Of a stretch of 64,000 bases of DNA, positions 1 through 8,595 are shown piece by piece (position 1 is the stretch's first letter; every line of letters begins with the position of its first letter). The notes under the pieces were generated by a model, which was not told where the DNA came from, made no database searches, and saw only the letters and a program-made list of their open reading frames with translations. Both the position numbers and the translations under genes were made by a program. The DNA is from Streptomyces albus subsp. albus (lineage in GTDB: Bacteria; Actinomycetota; Actinomycetes; Streptomycetales; Streptomycetaceae): contig NZ_JOID01000008.1 of assembly GCF_000719865.1 (NCBI RefSeq), forward strand, positions 434,001-498,000, in the 5' to 3' direction.

Positions 1-172
1 GTCCATTGTGATCGTTCGGTGATGCAACTCGGGGGGAAAAGGGGACGATCCGGTCGGCCGGCATGCCCGGTCCGGCCTGCGTGCGGCCGGACGGCGCGCG
101 GTGGCCGGGACGTTCCCCGCCTCCCGGCTCCCCGCCTCCCGTCACCTGCTTCCGTCGCCCGCTCCCGGCCGG
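1..172. other. edge region without recognisable gene
   Basis: No reading frame here has a credible product or ribosome binding site. It lies downstream of the minus-strand DUF2752 gene, so it is probably 3' untranslated or intergenic sequence; I see no strong hairpin. Confidence 0.4.
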
Positions 173-697
173 TCAGCCCACCAGGTTGCGGCCGATGCCC
201 CAGAGCGCGGTGAGGGTCAGCGCCGCCGCGGTGAGGGCCCGGCCGGGCGAGGGACGGTAGCGCCGCCCGCGCAGCCCCTCGCGCACCCAGCGCCAGCCGA
301 GGAACAGGCCGACGGGAAGGCCGAGTACGAGCAGGGCCGCGTTGTCGTGGAAGGCCGCGACCACGTCGCCGTGCATGAGGTCGTACACCATGCGGGTCGC
401 GCCGCAGGTCGGACAGTCCAGGCCGGTCAGCCAGTTGAAGGGGCAGCGCAGCAGCCACTGCCCCGCCTCATGGGGGTTCGTGCCGTACAGGTGGACGGCC
501 CCGGCCGCGCCGGCCGCCAGCACCGAGAGAGGTGCCGCGGCCGGATGCGAGGCCGCCCCGCGGAACGCCGCCCGCACGCCCCGTCCGCCGGCGCCGCCTG
601 CGGCCGTGCCGCCGTCGCCGGCACCGCCACCGGGCGCACCGCCGGCGGAGACGTCACCAGCGGCCGTGTCGCTGGCGGCCGCGCCGCCGTCAGCCAC
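173..697 (-). CDS. DUF2752 domain membrane protein
   Basis: Small predicted membrane protein of 174 residues. About 45 Gly/Ala-rich residues lead into the DUF2752 signature: the stretch LYGTNPHEAGQW, then CPFNWLTGLDCPTCGATR with paired cysteines, then two hydrophobic segments near residues 120-140 and 155-170. DUF2752 proteins are integral membrane proteins of unknown biochemical function. The GTG start at 697-695 overlaps the stop of the upstream TM2 gene by 8 bases (GTGGCTGA), so the two are almost certainly translationally coupled and co-transcribed. The family call is firm; the role is unknown. Confidence 0.85.
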   Translation of the reverse strand: MADGGAAASDTAAGDVSAGGAPGGGAGDGGTAAGGAGGRGVRAAFRGAASHPAAAPLSVLAAGAAGAVHLYGTNPHEAGQWLLRCPFNWLTGLDCPTCGATRMVYDLMHGDVVAAFHDNAALLVLGLPVGLFLGWRWVREGLRGRRYRPSPGRALTAAALTLTALWGIGRNLVG

Positions 698-1142
698 GCA
701 GCGGACGGCCCTCGGAGTCGGTGGGCTGGCCGGTGAGCAGCATGATGCCGTCGATCAGCGACCAGATGCCGCAGCCGCCGAGGGTGAACAGCTGACCGAG
801 CGCCATCCCGGTGTGGCCGGTGTAGAACCGGCCGATGCCGAGGGTGCCGATGAACAGCTGGAGCACGCCGGCGACGATCTTCGACTTGTCCGAGTACGGG
901 CGGCCGTAGGCGTCGTAGCCGTACGGGGCGCTGGGGTCGCCGGTGTACTGGCCGGGGGCCACGGGCTGCTGCTGCGGGTAGCCGTAGCCGGGCTGCTGGC
1001 CGTACGGCTGCTGCCCCTGCTGCGGGTAACCGTAACCGGGCTGCTGGCCGTACGGCTGCTGGCCGCCCTGCTGCTGTCCCTGCTGCGGGTATCCGTAGCC
1101 GCTGTTGGGGTCCTGCGGCGGAGGGCCGTAGGGATTGGACAT
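690..1142 (-). CDS. TM2 domain-containing protein with Pro/Gln/Gly/Tyr-rich N-terminus
   Basis: 150-residue protein. Residues 1-80 are low-complexity Pro/Gln/Gly/Tyr, including two copies of a 16-residue unit around QQPYGQQPGYGYPQQ. They are followed by a TM2 domain (about 85-150) with GIGRFYTGHTGMALGQL and CGIWSLIDGIMLLTG, two membrane helices joined by a short polar turn. Such N-termini are common in actinobacterial TM2 proteins, where they are probably cytoplasmic and disordered. The ATG at 1142-1140 starts the conserved MSNPYG; the frame stays open further upstream but without homology. It is coupled to the following DUF2752 gene. Function unknown. Confidence 0.85.
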   Translation of the reverse strand: MSNPYGPPPQDPNSGYGYPQQGQQQGGQQPYGQQPGYGYPQQGQQPYGQQPGYGYPQQQPVAPGQYTGDPSAPYGYDAYGRPYSDKSKIVAGVLQLFIGTLGIGRFYTGHTGMALGQLFTLGGCGIWSLIDGIMLLTGQPTDSEGRPLRG

Positions 1143-1462
1143 GGGCTTCCCCCCGTGAGTGCGAATGACTGAACGCGCGGCGCGCGCCGCCGGGGACGCC
1201 CCCGGCACCGGCCATCCTGCCAGCCGGGCTCCGGGCGCTGGCAAGCACCTGTGGGCCCCGGGCCCCGGGATGTGAGGTTGGCGGGGTCCTCGCGGTACGG
1301 CGGCGTGCAGGCCCCTTGTCGGGTTACCGTTCGAGTGGCGTTGCGGGCTTTTTCCGCTTGACAGCGGGGCGGGAGGTACCGTCACACTCCGCATCGTCGT
1401 CAGCGCCGTCACAGAAGTGGCAGTGATACTCACCGAGCGTCGACCAGGAGAGAAGAGCGAAG
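1143..1462. other. divergent promoter region between TM2 gene and topA
   Basis: A 320-bp non-coding stretch between the minus-strand TM2/DUF2752 unit and plus-strand topA. It must hold promoters in both directions; the clearest element is the topA-side TTGACA listed separately. No other gene is visible. Confidence 0.6.
1358..1388 (+). promoter_or_regulatory. candidate topA promoter
   Basis: A consensus -35 box TTGACA at 1358-1363 is followed 18-19 bp later by a weak -10 (TCACAC/CACACT, 1382-1388). That places transcription start about 65-70 bp ahead of the topA TTG codon. The -35 is perfect for the principal sigma factor and the -10 is poor, which is usual in Streptomyces. Supercoiling control of topA is known in the genus but cannot be read from this sequence. 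Confidence 0.4.
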
Positions 1463-4351
1463 TTGTCCCCGACCAGCGAGACCGCGAAGGGCGGCCGCCG
1501 ACTCGTCATCGTCGAGTCGCCTGCCAAGGCGAAGACGATCAAGGGCTATCTCGGCCCGGGTTATGTCGTCGAGGCGAGCGTCGGGCACATCCGCGATCTG
1601 CCCAAAGTCGCCGCAGAGATCCCCGCGAAGTACAAGGGCGAGTCCTGGGCCCGGCTCGGCGTCAACGTCGACCAGGACTTCCAGCCGATCTATGTCGTCA
1701 ATGCGGACAAGAAGAGCCAGGTCAACAAGCTCAAGGAGCTGCTGGCGGAGTCCGACGAACTCTTCCTGGCCACCGATGAGGACCGCGAGGGCGAGGCCAT
1801 CGCCTGGCATCTGCAGGAAGTCCTCAAGCCCAAGGTCCCCGTCCGCCGGATGGTCTTCCACGAGATCACCAAGGACGCCATCCAGGCCGCCGTGCGCAGC
1901 CCGCGCGAACTGAACAAGCGCCTCGTCGACGCCCAGGAGACCCGCCGGATCCTCGACCGTCTGTACGGCTACGAGGTCTCCCCGGTGCTGTGGAAGAAGG
2001 TCATGCCGCGGCTGTCGGCCGGCCGGGTGCAGTCCGTCGCCACCCGGCTCGTTGTCGAACGGGAGCGCGAGCGCATCGCCTTCCGCTCGGCCGAGTACTG
2101 GGACCTCACCGGCACCTTCGCCACCGGCCGCACCGGTGACGCCACCGACCCCGGTACCTTCGGCGCCCGCCTCACCACGGTCGACGGCCGCCGCGTCGCC
2201 ACCGGCCGCGACTTCGGCTCCACCGGCACGCTCAAGGAGGGCTCGCAGGTCCTCCACCTCGACGAGACCGCCGCGCGCGAGCTGGCCGCCGCCCTGGAGG
2301 GCGCCGCCTTCGCCGTCCGCTCGGTCGAGTCCAAGCCGTACCGGCGCTCGCCCTACGCGCCGTTCCGCACCACCACCCTCCAGCAGGAGGCGTCGCGCAA
2401 GCTGGGCTTCGGCGCCAAGTCGACGATGCAGGTCGCGCAGAAGCTGTACGAGAACGGCTTCATCACGTACATGCGTACGGACTCCACGACGCTCTCCGAC
2501 ACCGCCGTGGCCGCCGCCCGCGCCCAGGTCACCCAGCTCTACGGCGCCGACTACCTGCCGGAGAAGCCGCGGATGTACGCGGGCAAGGTCAAGAACGCGC
2601 AGGAGGCGCACGAGGCGATCCGCCCCTCCGGCGACCGCTTCCGCACCCCCGCCGAAACGGGCCTCACCGGCGACCAGTTCCGGCTGTACGAGCTCATCTG
2701 GAAGCGGACCGTCGCCTCCCAGATGAAGGACGCCGTCGGCCAGTCCGTCACCGTCAAGGTCGGCGGGCGCGCGAGCGACGGCCGGGACGCCGAGTTCTCC
2801 GCCTCCGGCAAGATCATCACCTTCCACGGCTTCCTCAAGGCCTACGTCGAGGGCGCCGACGACCCCAACGCCGAACTCGACGACCGCGAGCGGCGCCTCC
2901 CGCAGGTCTCCGAGGGCGACCCGCTCACCGCGCGGGAGATCACCGCCGACGGCCACGCCACCAAGCCCCCGGCCCGCTACACCGAGGCGTCCCTGGTCAA
3001 GGAGCTGGAGGAGCGCGAGATCGGCCGCCCGTCGACCTACGCCTCGATCATCGGCACCATCCTCGACCGCGGCTACGTCTTCAAGAAGGGCACGGCCCTC
3101 GTGCCGTCCTTCCTCTCCTTCGCCGTCGTCGGCCTGCTGGAGAAGCACTTCGGCCGGCTCGTCGACTACGACTTCACCGCCCGCATGGAGGACGACCTCG
3201 ACCGCATCGCCGCGGGCGAGGCCCAGTCCGTGCCCTGGCTGCGCCGCTTCTACTTCGGCGCCGACGAGGCCGGCAGCGGCGCGGCGGCCGAGGCGGGCAA
3301 CGGCGACGGCGACCACCTCGGCGGCCTCAAGGAGCTGGTCACCGACCTGGGCGCGATCGACGCCCGCGAGGTCTCCTCGTTCCCCGTCGGCAACGGCATC
3401 GTCCTGCGCGTCGGCCGCTACGGGCCCTACGTGGAGCGCCCCGCGCCGCCGGCCGAGGAGGGCGGCAAGCCCGAGCCGGGGCAGCGCGCCGACGTCCCCG
3501 ACGAACTGCCGCCGGACGAGCTGACCCCCGAGTACGCCGAGGAACTGCTGGCCAAGCCGAGCGGTGACTTCGAGCTCGGCACCGACCCGGAGACGGGCCG
3601 CAAGATCGTGGCCAAGGACGGCCGTTACGGCCCGTACGTCACGGAGATCCTGCCGGAGGACACGCCCAAGACGGGCAAGAACGCCGTCAAGCCGCGCACC
3701 GCCTCGCTCTTCAAGTCGATGTCCCTGGACACGGTCACGCTGGAGGACGCCCTCCAGCTGATGTCGCTGCCCCGGGTCGTCGGCACCGACCCGGCCTCCG
3801 GCGAGGAGATCACCGCGCAGAACGGCCGCTACGGCCCGTACCTCAAGAAGGGCACCGACTCCCGCTCCCTGGAACGGGAGGAGCAGCTCTTCACCCTGAC
3901 GCTCGAAGAGGCGCTGGAGATCTACTCCAAGCCCAAGCAGCGCGGGCGGGGCGCGGCCAAGCCGCCGCTGAAGGAGCTGGGCACCGACCCGGTGAGCGAA
4001 CGGCCCGTCGTCGTCAAGGACGGCCGCTTCGGCCCGTACGTCACGGACGGCGAGACCAACGCGACGCTGCGCCGGGACGACGACGTCGAGACGCTCTCCC
4101 CGGAGCGCGGTTACGAACTCCTGGCCGAAAAGCGCGCCAAGGGGCCGGCGAAGAAGACGGCCAAGAAGGCGGCGAAGAAGGCCCCGGCGAAGAAGACCGC
4201 GGCCACCGCCAAGAAGGCTCCGGCGAAGAAGGCCGCGGCCAAGAAGACGGCGGCGAAGAAGACGACGGCGGCCAAGAAGACGGCGGCGAAGAAGACCGCC
4301 GCCAAGAAGGCGACGGCCAAGAGCGGTTCCGCGGCCGAGGGCACGGAGTAG
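1463..4351 (+). CDS. topA: DNA topoisomerase I (type IA)
   Basis: Relaxes negatively supercoiled DNA by transient single-strand cleavage. The 962-residue protein begins with a Toprim domain (RRLVIVESPAKAKTIKGYLG, then LATDEDREGEAIAW with its acidic metal ligands). The active-site tyrosine is Tyr336 in GFITYMRTDSTT. The C-terminal part has repeated topoisomerase domains, each marked by a GRYGPY or GRFGPYV motif. It ends in a roughly 55-residue Lys/Ala tail (AKK repeats) that replaces the zinc fingers of the E. coli enzyme, as is typical of actinobacteria. I chose the TTG at 1463 because MSPTSE leads straight into the conserved core and AGGAG lies 12 bases upstream. A strong hairpin follows the gene. 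Confidence 0.98.
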   Translation: MSPTSETAKGGRRLVIVESPAKAKTIKGYLGPGYVVEASVGHIRDLPKVAAEIPAKYKGESWARLGVNVDQDFQPIYVVNADKKSQVNKLKELLAESDELFLATDEDREGEAIAWHLQEVLKPKVPVRRMVFHEITKDAIQAAVRSPRELNKRLVDAQETRRILDRLYGYEVSPVLWKKVMPRLSAGRVQSVATRLVVERERERIAFRSAEYWDLTGTFATGRTGDATDPGTFGARLTTVDGRRVATGRDFGSTGTLKEGSQVLHLDETAARELAAALEGAAFAVRSVESKPYRRSPYAPFRTTTLQQEASRKLGFGAKSTMQVAQKLYENGFITYMRTDSTTLSDTAVAAARAQVTQLYGADYLPEKPRMYAGKVKNAQEAHEAIRPSGDRFRTPAETGLTGDQFRLYELIWKRTVASQMKDAVGQSVTVKVGGRASDGRDAEFSASGKIITFHGFLKAYVEGADDPNAELDDRERRLPQVSEGDPLTAREITADGHATKPPARYTEASLVKELEEREIGRPSTYASIIGTILDRGYVFKKGTALVPSFLSFAVVGLLEKHFGRLVDYDFTARMEDDLDRIAAGEAQSVPWLRRFYFGADEAGSGAAAEAGNGDGDHLGGLKELVTDLGAIDAREVSSFPVGNGIVLRVGRYGPYVERPAPPAEEGGKPEPGQRADVPDELPPDELTPEYAEELLAKPSGDFELGTDPETGRKIVAKDGRYGPYVTEILPEDTPKTGKNAVKPRTASLFKSMSLDTVTLEDALQLMSLPRVVGTDPASGEEITAQNGRYGPYLKKGTDSRSLEREEQLFTLTLEEALEIYSKPKQRGRGAAKPPLKELGTDPVSERPVVVKDGRFGPYVTDGETNATLRRDDDVETLSPERGYELLAEKRAKGPAKKTAKKAAKKAPAKKTAATAKKAPAKKAAAKKTAAKKTTAAKKTAAKKTAAKKATAKSGSAAEGTE

Positions 4352-4367
4352 CCGCGGCGGCGGGCGG

Positions 4368-4410
4368 GGCCCGCACGGACCGGACGGGCCCCGTCCGGTC
4401 CGTGCGGGCC
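4368..4410 (+). terminator. topA terminator hairpin
   Basis: A perfect 18-bp inverted repeat (4368-4385 with 4393-4410) around a 7-base loop, 16 bases after the topA stop. There is no U tract, which is common for Streptomyces terminators. It separates topA from the tmk fusion gene. Confidence 0.8.
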
Positions 4411-4509
4411 ACCGCCCCGCGGCCGCCGCGAGCGGGCCGTTCGCCGAAAGTACGGCCGCATGTTCGGACGGGGCGACATGGATTCGGCCAGTCCGGATAG
4501 GCTGGCCGG

Positions 4510-7500
4510 ATGACGCGAGCCGAGCAGCCAACAGGCGTGAGTTCCCCCTCGGACCACCTTGCCGCAGACTCCCGCGAACGCGCCGTGCGAGCCCTGCTGC
4601 GGTTCCCGCCGCTGAGGCGGCTGTGGAGCGCCCAACTCGTCGGCGGGGTCGGAGACGCACTGGCCCTGCTGGTCCTGCTGGTCCTGACCTATCAGGCCGC
4701 GGTGACGGCGGGGGCCTTCGGCGCCGGATACCGCGGTGCGGCCTTCGCGGTCGCGGCGGTGCTCGGTGCCCGCGTCCTGGCCACGCTGCTCTTCGGAGCG
4801 GTGCTTCTGGGACCGCTGACCTCCCTGATCGCGACCGGTGAGAAGAAGCCGGAGCGGGCGCCGGGGCAGGAGCCGGACGGGGAGTCCGCCCGGGAGAAGC
4901 CCGGGGAGCCCGCGGAGCCCGGGGAACCGGCCGAGCCGGGGAAGCCGGGGAAGCCGGGGAAGCCGGGCCAGGGCGCCAAGGGAAGCAAGACGCCGAAGAG
5001 GAACGGCGGCGGGAGCGCCGGCGGCGGACCGCTCGACCGCCGCTGGACCATGATGACCGCCGACGTCCTGCGGGTCGCACTCCTGATCGTCGCCCCGCTG
5101 TGGATCGACTGGACGCCCGGCGACGCCACCGCCGTCCTGCTCGTCACCGTCTTCATCACCGGCATCGCCGAACGCCTCTGGACCATCTGCCGGGAGAGCG
5201 CCGCCCCCGCGCTGCTGCCGTCCGTACCGGCGGGAGACGCCGCCGTACGGCCGCTTCCGGACAATCTCGACGCGCTGCGCCGGCTCTCGCTGCGCACCGG
5301 CTTCGTGGCGCTGCCGCTGGCCGCCGCGGCCTTCGCCGTCATCACGCTGTTCAGCAACCTGCTCGGTGCCGTCGTCGAGTGGTTCCATCTGCACCAGGCC
5401 GCGCTCGGCTCGTACGTCGCGGCCGGCCTCTTCGCCGCCTGTGTGTCGATCCTCTACTTCATCGAACTGCCCGCCGGGCGCACGCCCCGCGTGCGCTCAC
5501 CCCTGGAAGGGCTGCGCCGGCCGAAGAGCGGCGGCGCGGCCGACAAGGGACGCACGGGCGCCGTTCCGCTGCTGGTGGCCGCCTCCGCGACCGTCGCCGC
5601 CGCGATCGCGGCCGCCGTCGCGGTGGCCCTGCTCCACATCGACGACCTGGGCGGCGGCCCGGTCGGCTTCGCCCTGCTCGTCCTGGCCCTGACCGGGGGC
5701 ACCGTGCTCGGCATCCGCAGCGCGCCCAAGGTGCTGCCCGCGCTGTCGCGGCGGCGGATGCTCGCCCTGTCCCTCGCCCTCACCGGGCTGGCGCTGCTCG
5801 CGGTCGGTCTCACACCGGACCCGGCGACCGTGCTCTTCCTGGCGCTCGTGGCCGGCACCGCCGCCGGTGTCGCCGCCAACACCGGGCACACGCTGCTGGA
5901 CCAGGAGACCGAGGAGAACCGGCGCGCCCGGACGACCGAGCATCTCCAGGCCGTCGTACGGGTGTTCGTCGCCATCGCGGCGCTCGCGGCACCGCTGCTC
6001 GCCGGGGCGATCGGGGCACACCGGCTGGAGAGCGGCTCGTTCGTCTTCGCGCACGGTGGCGCGGGCTTCGCGCTGATGCTGACCGGCGCGCTGCTGCTGC
6101 CCGTCGCCGCGCTCGTCCTCATCCGGACCGACGACCGGTCCGGCGTACCGCTGCGCCGCGATCTGCGCGACGCGCTGCGCGGCGGCGACCCGGACCGGCG
6201 CGCACCGGCCGGCAACGGCTTTTTCATCGCGCTGGAGGGCGGTGACGGCGCGGGCAAGTCCACCCAGGTCGAGGCGCTCGCCGACTGGATCCGCGCCAAG
6301 GGCCACGAGGTCGTCGTCACCCGGGAACCGGGCGCCACGGCGATCGGCAAGCGGCTCCGCTCGATCCTGCTGGACGTCTCCTCGTCCGGGATCTCGTCGC
6401 GCTCCGAGGCCCTGCTGTACGCGGCCGACCGCGCCCAGCACGTCGACAGCGTCGTACGCCCCGCGCTCGAACGCGGAGCCGTCGTCATCACCGACCGCTA
6501 CATCGACTCCTCCGTCGCCTACCAGGGCGCGGGCCGCGATCTGTCGCCGACCGAGATCGCCCGGATCAGCCGGTGGGCCACCGACGGCCTCGTACCGCAT
6601 CTGACCGTGCTGCTCGACGTCTCCCCCGAGACCGCCCGCGAGCGCTTCACCGAGGCGCCGGACCGGCTGGAGTCCGAGCCGCCCGAGTTCCACCAGCGGG
6701 TGCGGGCCGGGTTCCTGGCGCTGGCCGCGGCCGATCCCGCGCGCTACCTGGTCGTCGACGCCGGACAGGAGCCCGAGACCGTCACGACCGCCGTACGGCA
6801 CCGGCTCGACCAGGTGCTGCCGCTCTCCGAGGCCGAGATCCAGGCCCGGGAGGAGGCCCGCCGGGCCGCCGAGGAGGAGGCCCGCCGCCGCGCCGAGGAA
6901 GAGGCCGCGCGCAAGGCCGAGGAGGAGCGGCTGGAGCGGGAGCGGCAGGAGCAGCTCGCCCGGCTGCGCGCCGAGGAGGAGGAGCGCAAGCGACGCGAGG
7001 CCGAGGAGGCCCGGGTCGCGGAGGCCCGCCGCCAGGCGGAGGAGGCCCGCCGGCTCGCCGAGGAGGCGCAGCGCCGCGCCGAGGAGGAACGCGCCCGGCG
7101 CGAGGCCGAGGAGGCACAGCGCCGGGCCGAGCAGGAGCGGGTGCGCCGCCAGCAGGCCGAGGAGGAGCGGCTGCGCCGCGAGGCGGAGGAGCGCCGTCTG
7201 GAGAAGCAGCGGAAGGCCGAGGAGGCCCTGCTGCGGGCGGAGCGGGAACGGCAGGCGGCCGAGGACGCGGCCGCCGCCGGCGCCACCGCCACCGGCGGTG
7301 ACGCGGGCCGGGACGCTCGGGCCGTGCCGGACGACGCGCCGACGGTGCAGACGCCGGCGCCCGCGGCGGGCGAGGCGCCCCGCCGGGAGCCGGACGCACC
7401 GCGCTCACCGGAGGCGGAGGCCACGCAGCCCGTCCCCACCCCCCGGACCGACCGGCCGGTGCCGGACGCGGAGGAGACGGCCGTGCTGCCGCGCGCCTCC

Positions 7501-7989
7501 GAGACCGACGAGACGGCCGTACTGCCGCCGGTACCGGAGGCCGGCGCGGACCGGGGGAGCAACGCCGCCGACGAGACGGCCGTGCTGCCGCCCGTGCGCC
7601 CCGGGGGCGGCGAGCCGCGCGGTGACCGGAGCGGAGCGCACCCGGCGGAGCCGGCCCGTCCGGACCGGCCGGGTGACGCGGCGGACCGCGTACCGCCGTG
7701 GCTGTTCCGGGAGGAGGACGAGGGCGGCCGGACGGCCGGCCCGGGCGCGGGCCCGGACCCGGACGCCGAGCGGACCCGGGAACTCCCGCAGATCGGCGTG
7801 GACGAGGACACCGCCCGGGGCGCCACCGGCGACCGGGCCGGACGCAAGCGGGGACGTCGCGGCGGCCGGCCGCGCCCGGACTGGGCGGAGGAGACCCCGC
7901 TCGACGACCTGCCGACCCTGGCCGACGAACTCCTGGGCCCGAGGGACGACGAGGACGACGGCCGTCGGCGGGGAGGCCGCTGGGGCTGA
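4510..7989 (+). CDS. tmk: MFS-like transporter / thymidylate kinase fusion protein
   Basis: 1159-residue multidomain protein. Residues about 35-560 form a multi-helix MFS-like membrane module. A hydrophilic Pro/Lys/Glu insert near 115-175 contains GKPGKPGKPG. Residues 572-775 are dTMP kinase: Walker A GGDGAGKST with Lys583, a TREPG motif and DRYIDSSVAYQG. The enzyme phosphorylates dTMP to dTDP for DNA synthesis. Residues about 775-920 form a Glu/Arg/Ala-rich probable coiled coil, followed by a disordered acidic tail carrying three ETAVLP motifs (about 989, 1001, 1022). The MFS–Tmk fusion is a known streptomycete architecture; what the membrane part does is not known. It is the only tmk candidate in the window. 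The ATG is well supported by the conserved N-terminus. Confidence 0.93.
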   Translation: MTRAEQPTGVSSPSDHLAADSRERAVRALLRFPPLRRLWSAQLVGGVGDALALLVLLVLTYQAAVTAGAFGAGYRGAAFAVAAVLGARVLATLLFGAVLLGPLTSLIATGEKKPERAPGQEPDGESAREKPGEPAEPGEPAEPGKPGKPGKPGQGAKGSKTPKRNGGGSAGGGPLDRRWTMMTADVLRVALLIVAPLWIDWTPGDATAVLLVTVFITGIAERLWTICRESAAPALLPSVPAGDAAVRPLPDNLDALRRLSLRTGFVALPLAAAAFAVITLFSNLLGAVVEWFHLHQAALGSYVAAGLFAACVSILYFIELPAGRTPRVRSPLEGLRRPKSGGAADKGRTGAVPLLVAASATVAAAIAAAVAVALLHIDDLGGGPVGFALLVLALTGGTVLGIRSAPKVLPALSRRRMLALSLALTGLALLAVGLTPDPATVLFLALVAGTAAGVAANTGHTLLDQETEENRRARTTEHLQAVVRVFVAIAALAAPLLAGAIGAHRLESGSFVFAHGGAGFALMLTGALLLPVAALVLIRTDDRSGVPLRRDLRDALRGGDPDRRAPAGNGFFIALEGGDGAGKSTQVEALADWIRAKGHEVVVTREPGATAIGKRLRSILLDVSSSGISSRSEALLYAADRAQHVDSVVRPALERGAVVITDRYIDSSVAYQGAGRDLSPTEIARISRWATDGLVPHLTVLLDVSPETARERFTEAPDRLESEPPEFHQRVRAGFLALAAADPARYLVVDAGQEPETVTTAVRHRLDQVLPLSEAEIQAREEARRAAEEEARRRAEEEAARKAEEERLERERQEQLARLRAEEEERKRREAEEARVAEARRQAEEARRLAEEAQRRAEEERARREAEEAQRRAEQERVRRQQAEEERLRREAEERRLEKQRKAEEALLRAERERQAAEDAAAAGATATGGDAGRDARAVPDDAPTVQTPAPAAGEAPRREPDAPRSPEAEATQPVPTPRTDRPVPDAEETAVLPRASETDETAVLPPVPEAGADRGSNAADETAVLPPVRPGGGEPRGDRSGAHPAEPARPDRPGDAADRVPPWLFREEDEGGRTAGPGAGPDPDAERTRELPQIGVDEDTARGATGDRAGRKRGRRGGRPRPDWAEETPLDDLPTLADELLGPRDDEDDGRRRGGRWG

Positions 7990-8595
7990 TCCGGCCGGCC
8001 GCGCCTGTCCGGTGCGCCAGGTCACCGATTGACCGGTCACACCGGTTCACCAGGTGACCGGTCCACCGAGCGCCCGGTCGGCCAAGCGCCGCCGGGCGCG
8101 GGTGTGCTGTGGCTGTCCGGTCCGGGCCCGCCCGTGCCGTCGGGGCTCGGCCGGAACTGCCGCGGCCAGGGGCTTTCCGGAGCCTCCGGGGGCGGTGGTC
8201 CGTACGAGCCCTGGCGCGGTGAGCCGGCACCGGGGACAACGCCCCGGCGGCGGTGCCCGGACGGGCGGCCGGCCTGCGCACGGCACGCCGCGAGGGGGTT
8301 GCTCCGGGCGCCCCGTGTCGCCGTGCGGCGCGCGTGCAAGCCAGTGGGCCCGGACGCCGGGGCGGCGGCCGGAGGGGTGGACGGCCGGACCCGGCGGCAG
8401 CCGGCGCAACGGCCCGGGACCGGCCGGTACGTCGCGGAGCGGCCGGGGCGGGACGGTCGAAGGGTGCTGCGGAAGCCGCCCCGCCCCCCGTGCGCAGGCG
8501 CGATGCCGTGGCCCGGCGCCGGTTGTCGGCGCGGTGCACCACAATGGGGAGCCGCGAGGGCGCACGGACGGAACCGGTGGAGAGGGGTGGCGGTC
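7990..8595. other. 606-bp stretch without a credible gene
   Basis: Between tmk and holB. The holB frame stays open through much of it, but the conceptual translation is Gly/Pro/Arg low complexity without homology, and holB has a good start and ribosome binding site at its downstream end. Apart from the hairpin near its 5' end I see no feature. Confidence 0.6.
8031..8063 (+). terminator. hairpin after tmk
   Basis: A perfect 10-bp inverted repeat (8031-8040 GACCGGTCAC with 8054-8063 GTGACCGGTC) with a 13-base loop, 42 bases after the tmk stop. Further GTCACC/GGTGAC and ACCGGT elements overlap it. A terminator is the simplest reading, although dyads of this kind can also be operators. Confidence 0.55.

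Noticed and set aside
1430..5080. Very long open frame antisense to topA and the tmk start
   Set aside because: Translation is low complexity (Arg/Leu/Gly) and lies opposite a certain gene; typical artefact of GC-rich DNA.
8029..8595. N-terminal extension of HolB
   Set aside because: No homology; MAVWDDLVGQ at 8596 is the usual delta' start and has a ribosome binding site.
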